DNA of 6,774 bases from Muribaculaceae bacterium (lineage in GTDB: Bacteria > Bacteroidota > Bacteroidia > Bacteroidales > Muribaculaceae), in the NCBI GenBank assembly GCA_016287065.1, contig JAEEVB010000132.1, forward strand, positions 1-6,774, written 5' to 3'. Within the stretch, counting starts at the first letter, position 1. Each line of letters starts with the position of its first letter. Shown here in pieces: positions 1 through 6,014 of the stretch. Under the pieces are notes generated by a model that searched no databases, was not told where the DNA came from, and saw nothing but the letters and a program-made list of their open reading frames with translations. The translations under genes and the position numbers were made by a program.

Positions 1-485
1 AGAATGTGATACGCTCGCGCATTGGCATCGAGCGCAAGTGTTCGTGGATTTATCCTGAAATGGACCTGTACAGGTTCCTGAAGGAGCAGTTCGAGCACTC
101 GCTCGTGGTGAAGGACTGGATACTGATCGACGAGTCGCAGTTTCTCACGGCCGACCAGGTGGACCAGCTTGCCCGCGTGGTCGACGACTATGGAGTGAAT
201 GTGGTGTGCTACGGACTCAGGACCGACTTCCAGTCGCACCTGTTCGAGGGTTCGCGCCGCTTGCTGGAACTTGCCGACACAATCGACGAGATCAAGTCGA
301 CCTGCTCGTGTGGCCGCAAAACCATCATCAATGCCCGCATCGATGCGCAAGGCAACATTGTGACCGATGGCAACCAGGTGGAGATTGGTGGTGACGATAA
401 GTATGTGTCGCTGTGCCGGCGCTGCTGGCGCAATCGCCGCATCGAGAGCGCGTCGCGCAACACTCTCAAGTTCGAGGCCGAATAA
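1..485 (+). CDS. tdk: Thymidine kinase, type II (TK1-like), 5'-truncated by window edge
   Basis: This enzyme phosphorylates thymidine to dTMP with ATP in the cytosolic pyrimidine salvage pathway (EC 2.7.1.21). The reading frame is open to the left edge, so the N-terminal Walker A part is missing; the GTG at 6 is probably internal, because the text after it (RSRIG) matches the middle of the family. About 160 residues remain. Visible landmarks, counted from position 6, are the Walker B-like IDESQFL at 41-47, the VVCYGLRTDF block of the nucleotide-binding core near 66-75, and the zinc-binding lobe with two cysteine pairs, CSC in STCSCGRK and CRRC. The EIGGDDKYVSLCRRC stretch is the thymidine-binding lasso and second zinc pair typical of bacterial Tdk. 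The C-terminus ends normally at TAA. The next gene starts 64 bases downstream with its own -7 box, and no clear terminator lies between them. The family assignment is very secure. Confidence 0.96.
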   Translation, partial: NVIRSRIGIERKCSWIYPEMDLYRFLKEQFEHSLVVKDWILIDESQFLTADQVDQLARVVDDYGVNVVCYGLRTDFQSHLFEGSRRLLELADTIDEIKSTCSCGRKTIINARIDAQGNIVTDGNQVEIGGDDKYVSLCRRCWRNRRIESASRNTLKFEAE

Positions 486-499
486 TGAAGTATTATTTA

Positions 500-507
500 T
501 AATTTTG
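500..507 (+). promoter_or_regulatory. Bacteroidota -7 promoter box (TAnnTTTG) for the YitT gene
   Basis: The sequence TAATTTTG matches the Bacteroidota sigma-ABfr -7 consensus TAnnTTTG exactly and lies 42 bases before the ATG at 550. I see no good TTTG -33 element about 20 bases upstream, where the sequence is still tdk coding sequence, so this may be a weak or activator-dependent promoter. A chance match in AT-rich DNA is possible. Confidence 0.5.
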
Positions 508-549
508 GTGTAATCAACGACTCAAGAAGAGTCATAAAATACTGAAGCA

Positions 550-1491
550 ATGAAAAAAGTGGCATACAAGGACCTGATTCTGATGGTGCTGGGTTTGGCG
601 CTCATGTCGTTTGGCTATGCGGCGTTCATCCTGCCCGAGAATATCGTCACAGGTGGTGTGGCGGGTATCTCGTCGATCATCTATTATGCAACAAACCACG
701 GCATCAATATTGCAATTCCCAACTACTTGATTAATGTGTTGTTGCTTGTGATAGCCTACCGCACCGTGGGCAAGTCGTTTGTGGTTCGCACCATTATAGG
801 TGCAACAATTTTCAACATTCTGCTGGGTATCCTCACCCCGCTGTTCACGCATCCCATTGTCAACGGTCAGCCATTTATGAGTGTGATCATAGGTGCTGTG
901 TTCGGCGGTGTGGGTCTGGGCATCACCTACACGCACAACGGCAGCAGTGGCGGCACCGATGTGGTGGCGGCCATGGTGAGCAAGCACAGCAATGTGTCGT
1001 TTGGTCGCGTGATGATGTATTGCGACCTCATCATCATCTCGTCGTCGTGGTTCCTGTTCCACAACATCGAGACCATGGTGTTTGGCTATGTTTATCTCAT
1101 CATCTTCTCGATAGTGACCGATATGGTCATCAACAACCGCAATCAGGCCATGCAGTTCCTCATCTTCAGCGAGAAGTGGCAGGAGATTGCCGACGAAATC
1201 AACACCGAGGCGCATCGTGGCTGCACGGTGCTCGATGGCATAGGCTGGTTTACCAAGCAGGATGTGAAGATTGTGCTGGTGCTTTGCCGCCGCTTCGAGA
1301 GCGCTCATGTGCAGCGCATCATCAAGAGCGTTGACGACAAGGCCTTCATCTCGATGACGGCAGCCAACAATGTGTACGGCACCGGCTTCGACAGCATGAA
1401 AATCCACACCCACAAGCAGAAACATGAGGCCGAGGCAAAGGCGCTGAATGGTGAAGCGTCAATCAATCCTCCTACAACGCCTGAGGTTTGA
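550..1491 (+). CDS. YitT family membrane protein (DUF161 + DUF2179)
   Basis: This is a 313-residue integral inner-membrane protein of the YitT family, whose substrate and molecular function are not established; some relatives are described as possible transporters. The N-terminal part has about six hydrophobic segments, near residues 8-28, 55-73, 78-98, 108-128, 153-171 and 175-192. It carries two family signatures, NIVTGGVAGIS at 31-41 and GSSGGTDVVA at 131-140. Residues about 200-283 form the soluble DUF2179 domain, with RGCTVLDGIGWFT at 223-235, the CRRFE strand at 246-250 and a DDKAF block at 262-266. The last 30 residues are a charged, histidine-containing tail (MKIHTHKQKH) that looks disordered. 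The start at 550 places the first hydrophobic segment after a short positive MKKVAYK leader, as expected. A strong terminator follows 21 bases after the stop. The gene appears to be monocistronic. Confidence 0.93.
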   Translation: MKKVAYKDLILMVLGLALMSFGYAAFILPENIVTGGVAGISSIIYYATNHGINIAIPNYLINVLLLVIAYRTVGKSFVVRTIIGATIFNILLGILTPLFTHPIVNGQPFMSVIIGAVFGGVGLGITYTHNGSSGGTDVVAAMVSKHSNVSFGRVMMYCDLIIISSSWFLFHNIETMVFGYVYLIIFSIVTDMVINNRNQAMQFLIFSEKWQEIADEINTEAHRGCTVLDGIGWFTKQDVKIVLVLCRRFESAHVQRIIKSVDDKAFISMTAANNVYGTGFDSMKIHTHKQKHEAEAKALNGEASINPPTTPEV

Positions 1492-1512
1492 TCCCTTGAT
1501 AAAGGAATGTAT

Positions 1513-1551
1513 AAAAAATGCTTTTGACCCGGTGGGCCAAAAGCATTTTTT
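1513..1551. terminator. Bidirectional intrinsic terminator between convergent genes
   Basis: A perfect 14-bp inverted repeat pairs 1513-1526 with 1538-1551. Inside it, CCC at 1528-1530 can pair with GGG at 1534-1536 after one A/C mismatch, leaving a tight GGT loop. The outer arms are an A-tract on the left and a T-tract on the right (T1546-1552), so the structure works as a Rho-independent terminator in either direction. It lies between the YitT gene (stop at 1491, plus strand) and the ferredoxin gene (stop at 1571, minus strand), exactly where a shared terminator is needed. Confidence 0.9.
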
Positions 1552-1570
1552 TCGTGTTGTGTTTCTTTAA

Positions 1571-1741
1571 TTATTCGCCTGGAGCAATTGCGCCTGTGGG
1601 GCAAGCTTCAGCGCATGTGCCACAATCGATGCAGGTATCGGGATCGATTGCATAGATGTCACCTTCGTTGATTGCGCCTGTGGGGCAAACACTCTGGCAA
1701 GTTCCACATGCTACACAAGTGTCATTAATTACGTATGCCAT
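1571..1741 (-). CDS. Small 2[4Fe-4S] ferredoxin (clostridial type)
   Basis: The minus-strand frame from ATG at 1741 to TAA at 1571 encodes 56 residues. It has two complete cluster motifs of the form C-x2-C-x2-C-x3-C-P: cysteines 9, 12, 15 and 19, then 37, 40, 43 and 47, each followed by PTGAI. This is the classical bacterial 2[4Fe-4S] ferredoxin, a soluble low-potential electron carrier in the cytoplasm; in anaerobes it serves enzymes such as pyruvate:ferredoxin oxidoreductase and hydrogenases, though the partners here cannot be told from the sequence. The length is normal for the family and no residue is missing. The two halves are 28 residues apart and share an exact 18-bp DNA repeat. No strong Shine-Dalgarno is present before the start; the leader is AT-rich. 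A -7 box lies 46 bases upstream, and the gene ends at the shared terminator 1513-1551, so it is probably monocistronic. Confidence 0.96.
   Translation of the reverse strand: MAYVINDTCVACGTCQSVCPTGAINEGDIYAIDPDTCIDCGTCAEACPTGAIAPGE
1587..1604. repeat. 18-bp direct repeat, copy 1, inside the ferredoxin gene
   Basis: ATTGCGCCTGTGGGGCAA is found here and again at 1671-1688, exactly 84 bases (28 codons) away. On the coding strand both copies encode the CPTGAI segment that closes each [4Fe-4S] motif. It reflects the two-fold internal repeat of the protein. Confidence 0.95.
1671..1688. repeat. 18-bp direct repeat, copy 2, inside the ferredoxin gene
   Basis: This is identical to 1587-1604 and encodes the CPTGAI segment after the first cluster motif. 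The bases on both sides differ between the copies, so the exact identity is limited to 18 bp. Confidence 0.95.
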
Positions 1742-1786
1742 TTCTCACAAATTTAAAATTAATAATAATAGTAGTAAACTTGGCGG

Positions 1787-1794
1787 CAAAAGTA
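1787..1794 (-). promoter_or_regulatory. Bacteroidota -7 promoter box for the ferredoxin gene
   Basis: Read on the minus strand the sequence is TACTTTTG, an exact TAnnTTTG match, lying 45 bases before the ferredoxin ATG at 1741. No convincing TTTG appears about 20 bases further upstream; that stretch instead holds the palindrome GAATATTC (1807-1814). The position and orientation fit, but the missing -33 box lowers confidence. Confidence 0.55.
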
Positions 1795-1827
1795 GTGAAA
1801 TATTTTGAATATTCTCCACATTTTCGG

Positions 1828-1846
1828 TTTTTTTTGTAAAAAAAAA
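1828..1846. repeat. T8-GT-A9 tract in the divergent promoter region
   Basis: Eight T (1828-1835), then GT, then nine A (1838-1846) make an AT inverted repeat halfway between the two divergent -7 boxes. It is not followed by a T-tract in either direction in the way a terminator needs. Such tracts commonly bend DNA or act as UP-like elements; that role is inferred only. Confidence 0.5.
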
Positions 1847-1886
1847 TTCATGGGCCCAATAAAAGGGCGATTTCAGTGCATTGAGT

Positions 1887-1918
1887 TTTGATTGTTTCTT
1901 AGATTATTTGTATCTTTG
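1887..1918 (+). promoter_or_regulatory. Full Bacteroidota promoter (-33 TTTG, -7 TATCTTTG) for the SUI1 gene
   Basis: TTTG at 1887-1890 is separated by exactly 20 bases from TATCTTTG at 1911-1918. Both boxes and their spacing match the Bacteroidota primary-sigma promoter (TTTG, 19-21 bases, TAnnTTTG). The predicted transcript would start around 1922-1926 and give a leader of roughly 30 bases before the ATG at 1954. It is the best promoter in the window and probably drives both the SUI1 gene and the helicase behind it. Confidence 0.75.
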
Positions 1919-1953
1919 AAGGTTTAAAATTATCAGAATTTTTTGTAAAATAT

Positions 1954-2298
1954 ATGACTGAAGACTGGAAAGCGAAACTGGGAGCCGCCTTTAACGTGGA
2001 GGTGAATGATGAACCCGCCGAGGCTGTTGCCAACGAGCCACTGAGCGCCGTGGCTCAGCAGGGTGGGGCAATGGTGAATGTGCTGCTCGACAAGAAAGGT
2101 CGCAATGGCAAGAAGGTGACCCTTGTGGTCGACTTGAAATGCGACGAGGTGCGGCTTAAGGAACTGGCAGCGGTCCTCAAGAAGCGCTGCGGTGTGGGTG
2201 GCTCGGCTCGTGGCGGCGAGATTCTGATACAAGGCGATTTCAGGACCCAGGTAGTAGAACAGCTCAAGTCGATGGGCTTCAAGGCCCGTGTCATATAG
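1954..2298 (+). CDS. SUI1/eIF1-family translation factor (YciH-like)
   Basis: This is a 114-residue soluble protein. Residues about 40-114 form an SUI1 domain, the fold of eukaryotic eIF1 and bacterial YciH, which binds the small ribosomal subunit near the P site and, for YciH, has been linked to control of initiation fidelity and stress translation. Visible signatures are the basic loop LLDKKGRNGKKVTLV at 44-58, KKRCGVGGSARGG at 76-88 followed by EILIQGDFR, and the terminal MGFKARVI. Residues 1-39 are a low-conservation, Ala/Glu-rich leader starting MTEDWKAKLG, common in Bacteroidota members. The length is close to that of E. coli YciH (about 108). The start has no Shine-Dalgarno and is preceded by AT-rich sequence, as is usual in this phylum. 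The helicase gene follows after 47 bases with no terminator between, so co-transcription is likely. Family assignment is secure; the cellular role in this organism is not known. Confidence 0.93.
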   Translation: MTEDWKAKLGAAFNVEVNDEPAEAVANEPLSAVAQQGGAMVNVLLDKKGRNGKKVTLVVDLKCDEVRLKELAAVLKKRCGVGGSARGGEILIQGDFRTQVVEQLKSMGFKARVI

Positions 2299-2332
2299 TA
2301 TATAATGTGGATAAAGTCCTAAATAGGCAAGT

Positions 2333-2337
2333 AGGAG
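2333..2337 (+). promoter_or_regulatory. Shine-Dalgarno-like AGGAG deciding the helicase start
   Basis: AGGAG at 2333-2337 lies 8 bases before the ATG at 2346. The in-frame GTG at 2307, 13 codons earlier, has no such site and lies just 8 bases after the SUI1 stop. This favours the ATG, although Bacteroidota depend less on this signal than other bacteria. Confidence 0.6.
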
Positions 2338-2345
2338 AAAAAGAC

Positions 2346-5300
2346 ATGAATGTGGCAGAAAATAGCAAGACGACCTCGAAGAGCAAAGGTTTGCGTGTGC
2401 TTCGGGCATCAGCAGGCTCGGGTAAGACCTATACGCTGGCCAAACTCTACATTGAGCAGTTGCTGTGGGCTACCGACCCATCGACGGGCAAATGCCGGCT
2501 GCGCACCGGGCGTGACTACCACGATCACATATTGGCCATCACCTTCACCAACAAGGCTACCGAGGAAATGAAGCGCCGCATAGTGACGGAACTTTATAAC
2601 CTGTGGCAGGGCGAATGTGACTATATGCCCGACTTCTTGAAGACGCATGCCGAGAGTGAGGACGAAATCAAGGCCGCGGCACACAAGGCCCTGAAGGAGG
2701 TGCTGTTCAGCTATGCGAGTTTTCATGTGAGCACCATCGACTCGTTTTTCCAGACGGTGCTCAGAGCATTTGCCTACGAGCTTGATTGTGAATATGACTA
2801 TGAACTGCAGCTCGACGAGGAATATGCAATGAGGGTTGCCATTCATGATTTTCTAAAGACTCTTGGAGCTGGCCCCAAGAACGAGTCGGTGAGCAAATGG
2901 GTGAAGGAACTTGTGAGAGATGACGTGGTGAGCAAGGGCGACTGGAACTTCTTTGGCCGAGCTGCCTTTAAGGAGTTGATGGGCTTGTTGAAGTCGATGA
3001 ACAAGGAGACCTTTGTGAACGAGCGGCCGGAGTTACTCACTTATCTGCAACATAAGGGCTCGGGCGTCTCACCCCTGCAGCAGTTCAAGAAGGCAGTGCT
3101 GGAGGTGGCGCTTCGCTACGAGAACGCCTATTTGGGTAAACCAGGATCGGGCCTGTCGCCCGACGACTTCAGGGCATTGCTCGCCCGATTCTCGTTGAGC
3201 GAAGACGACATAACGGGTCGAAGCGCTTTGCGCAATCTGCTCCGGGAGCGCGACCCCAAGAAGAAACTCAGTGATTCTTTGACCGAATATACTGCCGAAG
3301 ACCTGAACAATAGCCGTAAATGCTTCAAAGTACCGGTTTCGATGGATGCCTGCGATGCCATTCTCGCCTTTCGCGATGCAGTGCAGTCCTCGCTCAATCA
3401 GGGCAAGGCTCTGAAGTCTCTGGTGGGCGGCATCTGGCGTCTGGGCATGGTTGCCGAGGTGAATCGCCATCTCGAGACGTTCAGGAAAGATAACAACCTG
3501 TTGCTGATTTCAGATACCAATGAACTCATTGCCCGTGTACTGGAGAGTGGGGTGCCCTTTATGTATGAGCGTGTAGGTACCTGGCTGAATCACTTTATGA
3601 TAGATGAGTTCCAGGACACGAGCCGCAAGCAGTATGCCAACTTCAAGCCCCTGCTCGAACAGAGTCTGTCGACAGGGAAGGAGAATCTGATAATTGGCGA
3701 CGAGAAGCAGAGCATCTACCGTTTCAGGAACAGCGACCCCGACCTGCTCCATCACGACTTGGAGGCCGATTTCCTGCGATTCTATGACGACAGCCAGACG
3801 CTGAAGGTGAATTACCGCAGTTTTGAGCGCATCGTGAAATTCAACAATGTCTTTTTCAGGGCGCTGCTCGATGCCTATGTGACGGCTCAGCCAGATTATG
3901 GCAAGTTGCAATCTACCTATGCGCATCTGCATCAAGAGTATAGCGGCAATTACGACACGACTGGCTTGAATGGCTATGTGCGTGTGAATTTCCTCTACGA
4001 TAGCAAAACGGGCCTGAAATGCTGCGACGAGAATGGTGAGGTGCTGAAACCTGCCGACCAGATGCTGGCCACCCTGCCATCTTATTTGCTGGAACTGCAT
4101 CACCACAAGGGCATCGCTTATAAGGATATGCTCATCCTCGTCAATACTCATAACGTGGGTAATGCTGTGGTGCAACGATTGCTGAAGCACAACCAGGAAT
4201 CGGATGCGAGCGATGCGATAGCCGTGATATCGGGTGAGTCGTTGCTGCTCAAGAATTCTCCTGCCGTGAGGCTTGTGGTGACTGTGTTGAGGCTAGTCGA
4301 CTCCACACAGTTCAAACCGGGTGAAGAAGAGGAACCTGATGAGGAAGAGAGCCGCCTGATGGAGAGAAGGCTGTCGGACCAGTACCAGTACCGAGTGCTG
4401 CACGACTTTGTGAATGCAGTGGCCGAGATGCCTAAAGATGCCGACTGCGGCGACCAGCTGGCGGCAAGTTTTGCGGCCAATGAGTCGCTACGTGCCGAGT
4501 CGGTCGCGACGCAGCTTGCTACCTATGCGGCCGATATGGCTCAGGTGCTGCCCGACTCACAAAAGGAGATGCTGTGCCTCGTGAGCCTTGTGGAGAAAAT
4601 CATCGACCGCTATGTGCTGCAAGGAGGCAAGAGAACCACCAATGAAAGTCCGTTCTTGATGGCATTTCAGAATTATGTGGTAGAGTTCTCACAAAAGTCA
4701 AACGGCGGCGGCACAGTGCATGAATTCCTGCGTTACTGGGATGAGCAATGCAACCGCCTATCGGTTCCGTCGTCAGAAGACGTGGATGCCGTGAGCGTCA
4801 TGACGATTCATGCCGCAAAGGGTCTTGAACGCAATTGTGTCATAATTCCGTATGCCGACTGGGCCATGGTGAAATGTGATGAGGTGGAGTGGATATCGAA
4901 GCAGGAGTGGCTGAACAATGGCGACCCGGTGGGCGGTATAGGTGCAGGGACTGAGTCGGGTATCGTGCCACCGCTCATTCCCGTGAATCACTCGGTGCTG
5001 CAGGAGTTTTCTGCCTTCAGCAAGCATCTGGCCTCGATTACGCAAGAGAGCCTGATCGATAGCATCAATCGCACCTATGTGGCATTCACTCGCCCGCGGC
5101 AGCAGTTGCACATCTTTGCCATAGTAAAAGAACTGCATCACGATGTGCCCGAAACGGTTGGAGACTGGTTGCACAAGCTGTTGCCCGAGATGGAGGGCGT
5201 GGCGTCGCATAACTATGATGCCAACATCCAGAGTGTGACGTGCGAGAAAGAGGATGTGACCTCCTTCCTGCAGTATTGCGAGTATGGCACACCCGAAATG

Positions 5301-5891
5301 GCCTATGTGAAAGATGGAGCTGCTGAAACAAAGGTGCAAGAAGATGCTCTTACGGGAGATGATAGCACGCTCACTTATTTTGTGAAATCGGCCCTGCCCA
5401 TGCTTAAGGTGCGCTTGCCCAAAGAGTCGACGGTGAAGCAGCAGGAGGGGCAGCGTCTGCACCATGTGTTCAGTCTCGTCAACTATCAGGGCGACGAGGC
5501 CTATGCGTTGCGCTATGCCCAGAAGCACCGTGTGGTCGACGGCGATAACGAGTGGACCACGGCTATGCTCAAGGAGGTTTTTGCCAAGATGTTCTCTCAT
5601 CCGGTCATCTCGCAATGGTATGCAGCAGGAAACCGTGTGCTCAATGAGCGCAACATCATCAGCACCACGTCAATCTCGTTCAGCAAGCGTCGCCCCGACC
5701 GTGTGATTGTGCGTCCCGATGGCGAGGTGGTAGTGGTTGACTACAAGTTTGGCTCCAACTACTCGCCCGAGGTACGCGAGAAGAATGCCAGTCAGGTGGC
5801 TGAATATGTGAAGCTTGTGCGCAAGATGGGTCATGACCGTGTGCGGGGCTATCTGTGGTATGTGCGCCTCGACCGCATCGTCACCATTTAA
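2346..5891 (+). CDS. UvrD/Rep-family helicase with C-terminal RecB-type nuclease (AddA/RecB-like)
   Basis: This is an ATP-dependent 3'-5' DNA helicase and nuclease of the RecB/AddA type, expected to process double-strand DNA ends for recombination repair in the cytoplasm. Numbering from ATG 2346 (1181 residues), the superfamily 1 motifs are all present: Walker A ASAGSGKT at 21-28, motif Ia ITFTNKATEEM at 65-75, STIDSFF at 129-135, Walker B IDEFQDT at 419-425, motif III GDEKQSIYRF at 451-460, NYRS at 489-492, motif V TIHAAKGLE at 820-828, and motif VI YVAFTRPRQQL at 911-921 with the arginine finger. The C-terminal 150 residues are a RecB-family PD-(D/E)XK nuclease with the complete set: GxxxH (His 1039), Asp 1118 in RPDRVIV, DYK in VVDYKFG (Asp 1132, Lys 1134) and QxxxY (Gln 1150, Tyr 1154). 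An acidic run lies at 660-668. The length matches AddA-like proteins. A GTG start at 2307 would add 13 residues. No AddB-like gene is adjacent. Naming it addA is reasonable but not proven. Confidence 0.93.
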   Translation: MNVAENSKTTSKSKGLRVLRASAGSGKTYTLAKLYIEQLLWATDPSTGKCRLRTGRDYHDHILAITFTNKATEEMKRRIVTELYNLWQGECDYMPDFLKTHAESEDEIKAAAHKALKEVLFSYASFHVSTIDSFFQTVLRAFAYELDCEYDYELQLDEEYAMRVAIHDFLKTLGAGPKNESVSKWVKELVRDDVVSKGDWNFFGRAAFKELMGLLKSMNKETFVNERPELLTYLQHKGSGVSPLQQFKKAVLEVALRYENAYLGKPGSGLSPDDFRALLARFSLSEDDITGRSALRNLLRERDPKKKLSDSLTEYTAEDLNNSRKCFKVPVSMDACDAILAFRDAVQSSLNQGKALKSLVGGIWRLGMVAEVNRHLETFRKDNNLLLISDTNELIARVLESGVPFMYERVGTWLNHFMIDEFQDTSRKQYANFKPLLEQSLSTGKENLIIGDEKQSIYRFRNSDPDLLHHDLEADFLRFYDDSQTLKVNYRSFERIVKFNNVFFRALLDAYVTAQPDYGKLQSTYAHLHQEYSGNYDTTGLNGYVRVNFLYDSKTGLKCCDENGEVLKPADQMLATLPSYLLELHHHKGIAYKDMLILVNTHNVGNAVVQRLLKHNQESDASDAIAVISGESLLLKNSPAVRLVVTVLRLVDSTQFKPGEEEEPDEEESRLMERRLSDQYQYRVLHDFVNAVAEMPKDADCGDQLAASFAANESLRAESVATQLATYAADMAQVLPDSQKEMLCLVSLVEKIIDRYVLQGGKRTTNESPFLMAFQNYVVEFSQKSNGGGTVHEFLRYWDEQCNRLSVPSSEDVDAVSVMTIHAAKGLERNCVIIPYADWAMVKCDEVEWISKQEWLNNGDPVGGIGAGTESGIVPPLIPVNHSVLQEFSAFSKHLASITQESLIDSINRTYVAFTRPRQQLHIFAIVKELHHDVPETVGDWLHKLLPEMEGVASHNYDANIQSVTCEKEDVTSFLQYCEYGTPEMAYVKDGAAETKVQEDALTGDDSTLTYFVKSALPMLKVRLPKESTVKQQEGQRLHHVFSLVNYQGDEAYALRYAQKHRVVDGDNEWTTAMLKEVFAKMFSHPVISQWYAAGNRVLNERNIISTTSISFSKRRPDRVIVRPDGEVVVVDYKFGSNYSPEVREKNASQVAEYVKLVRKMGHDRVRGYLWYVRLDRIVTI

Positions 5892-5931
5892 ATATCCGCT
5901 TTATTTTTTGTGCTAAAATCATATTTTTGGG

Positions 5932-5952
5932 TAGAATAATGACTTTATTCTA
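5932..5952 (+). terminator. AT-rich hairpin after the helicase gene, possible weak terminator
   Basis: TAGAATAA (5932-5939) pairs perfectly with TTATTCTA (5945-5952) around a five-base TGACT loop; a G-U pair and a G-C pair can extend the stem. It starts 40 bases after the helicase stop. The stem is nearly all A/T and is not followed by an uninterrupted T-tract, so it is weak as an intrinsic terminator. It could equally be a regulatory hairpin or operator upstream of the peptidase gene. Confidence 0.35.
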
Positions 5953-5973
5953 TCATAATTTCGGTTTTATTGC

Positions 5974-5981
5974 TAATTTTG
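5974..5981 (+). promoter_or_regulatory. Bacteroidota -7 promoter box for the M16 peptidase gene
   Basis: TAATTTTG is an exact TAnnTTTG match ending 33 bases before the ATG at 6015, a usual distance. No clear TTTG lies about 20 bases upstream. A second match, TATTTTTG, lies at 5922-5929 just before the hairpin and could be an alternative start site. Both are motif matches in AT-rich DNA. Confidence 0.5.
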
Positions 5982-6014
5982 TGCCACGAAAGAAACCTTA
6001 ATATTATTCTTAAT

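Noticed and set aside
532..1425. 297-residue minus-strand open frame
   Set aside because: It lies antisense to the well-supported YitT gene, has a histidine-rich composition typical of reverse reading of codon-biased DNA, and shows no recognisable domain.
1828..1846. T8-GT-A9 tract considered as a terminator
   Set aside because: The stem would be pure A/T with a very small loop and no following T-tract, and it lies upstream of both divergent genes, where a terminator has no use.
1850..1891. Possible short peptide starting at ATG 1850
   Set aside because: It is only about 13 codons, overlaps the SUI1 -33 box and has no ribosome-binding signal.
1933..2409. 158-residue minus-strand open frame spanning the SUI1 gene and its flanks
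   Set aside because: It covers the SUI1 promoter side, the whole SUI1 gene and the helicase start, and resembles no protein.
3510..4190. 226-residue minus-strand open frame inside the helicase gene
   Set aside because: It is antisense to Walker B and motifs III-IV, and its composition is that of a shadow frame.
4773..5615. 280-residue minus-strand open frame inside the helicase gene
   Set aside because: It is antisense to motifs V and VI of the helicase, has a biased His/Leu/Arg composition and no family features.
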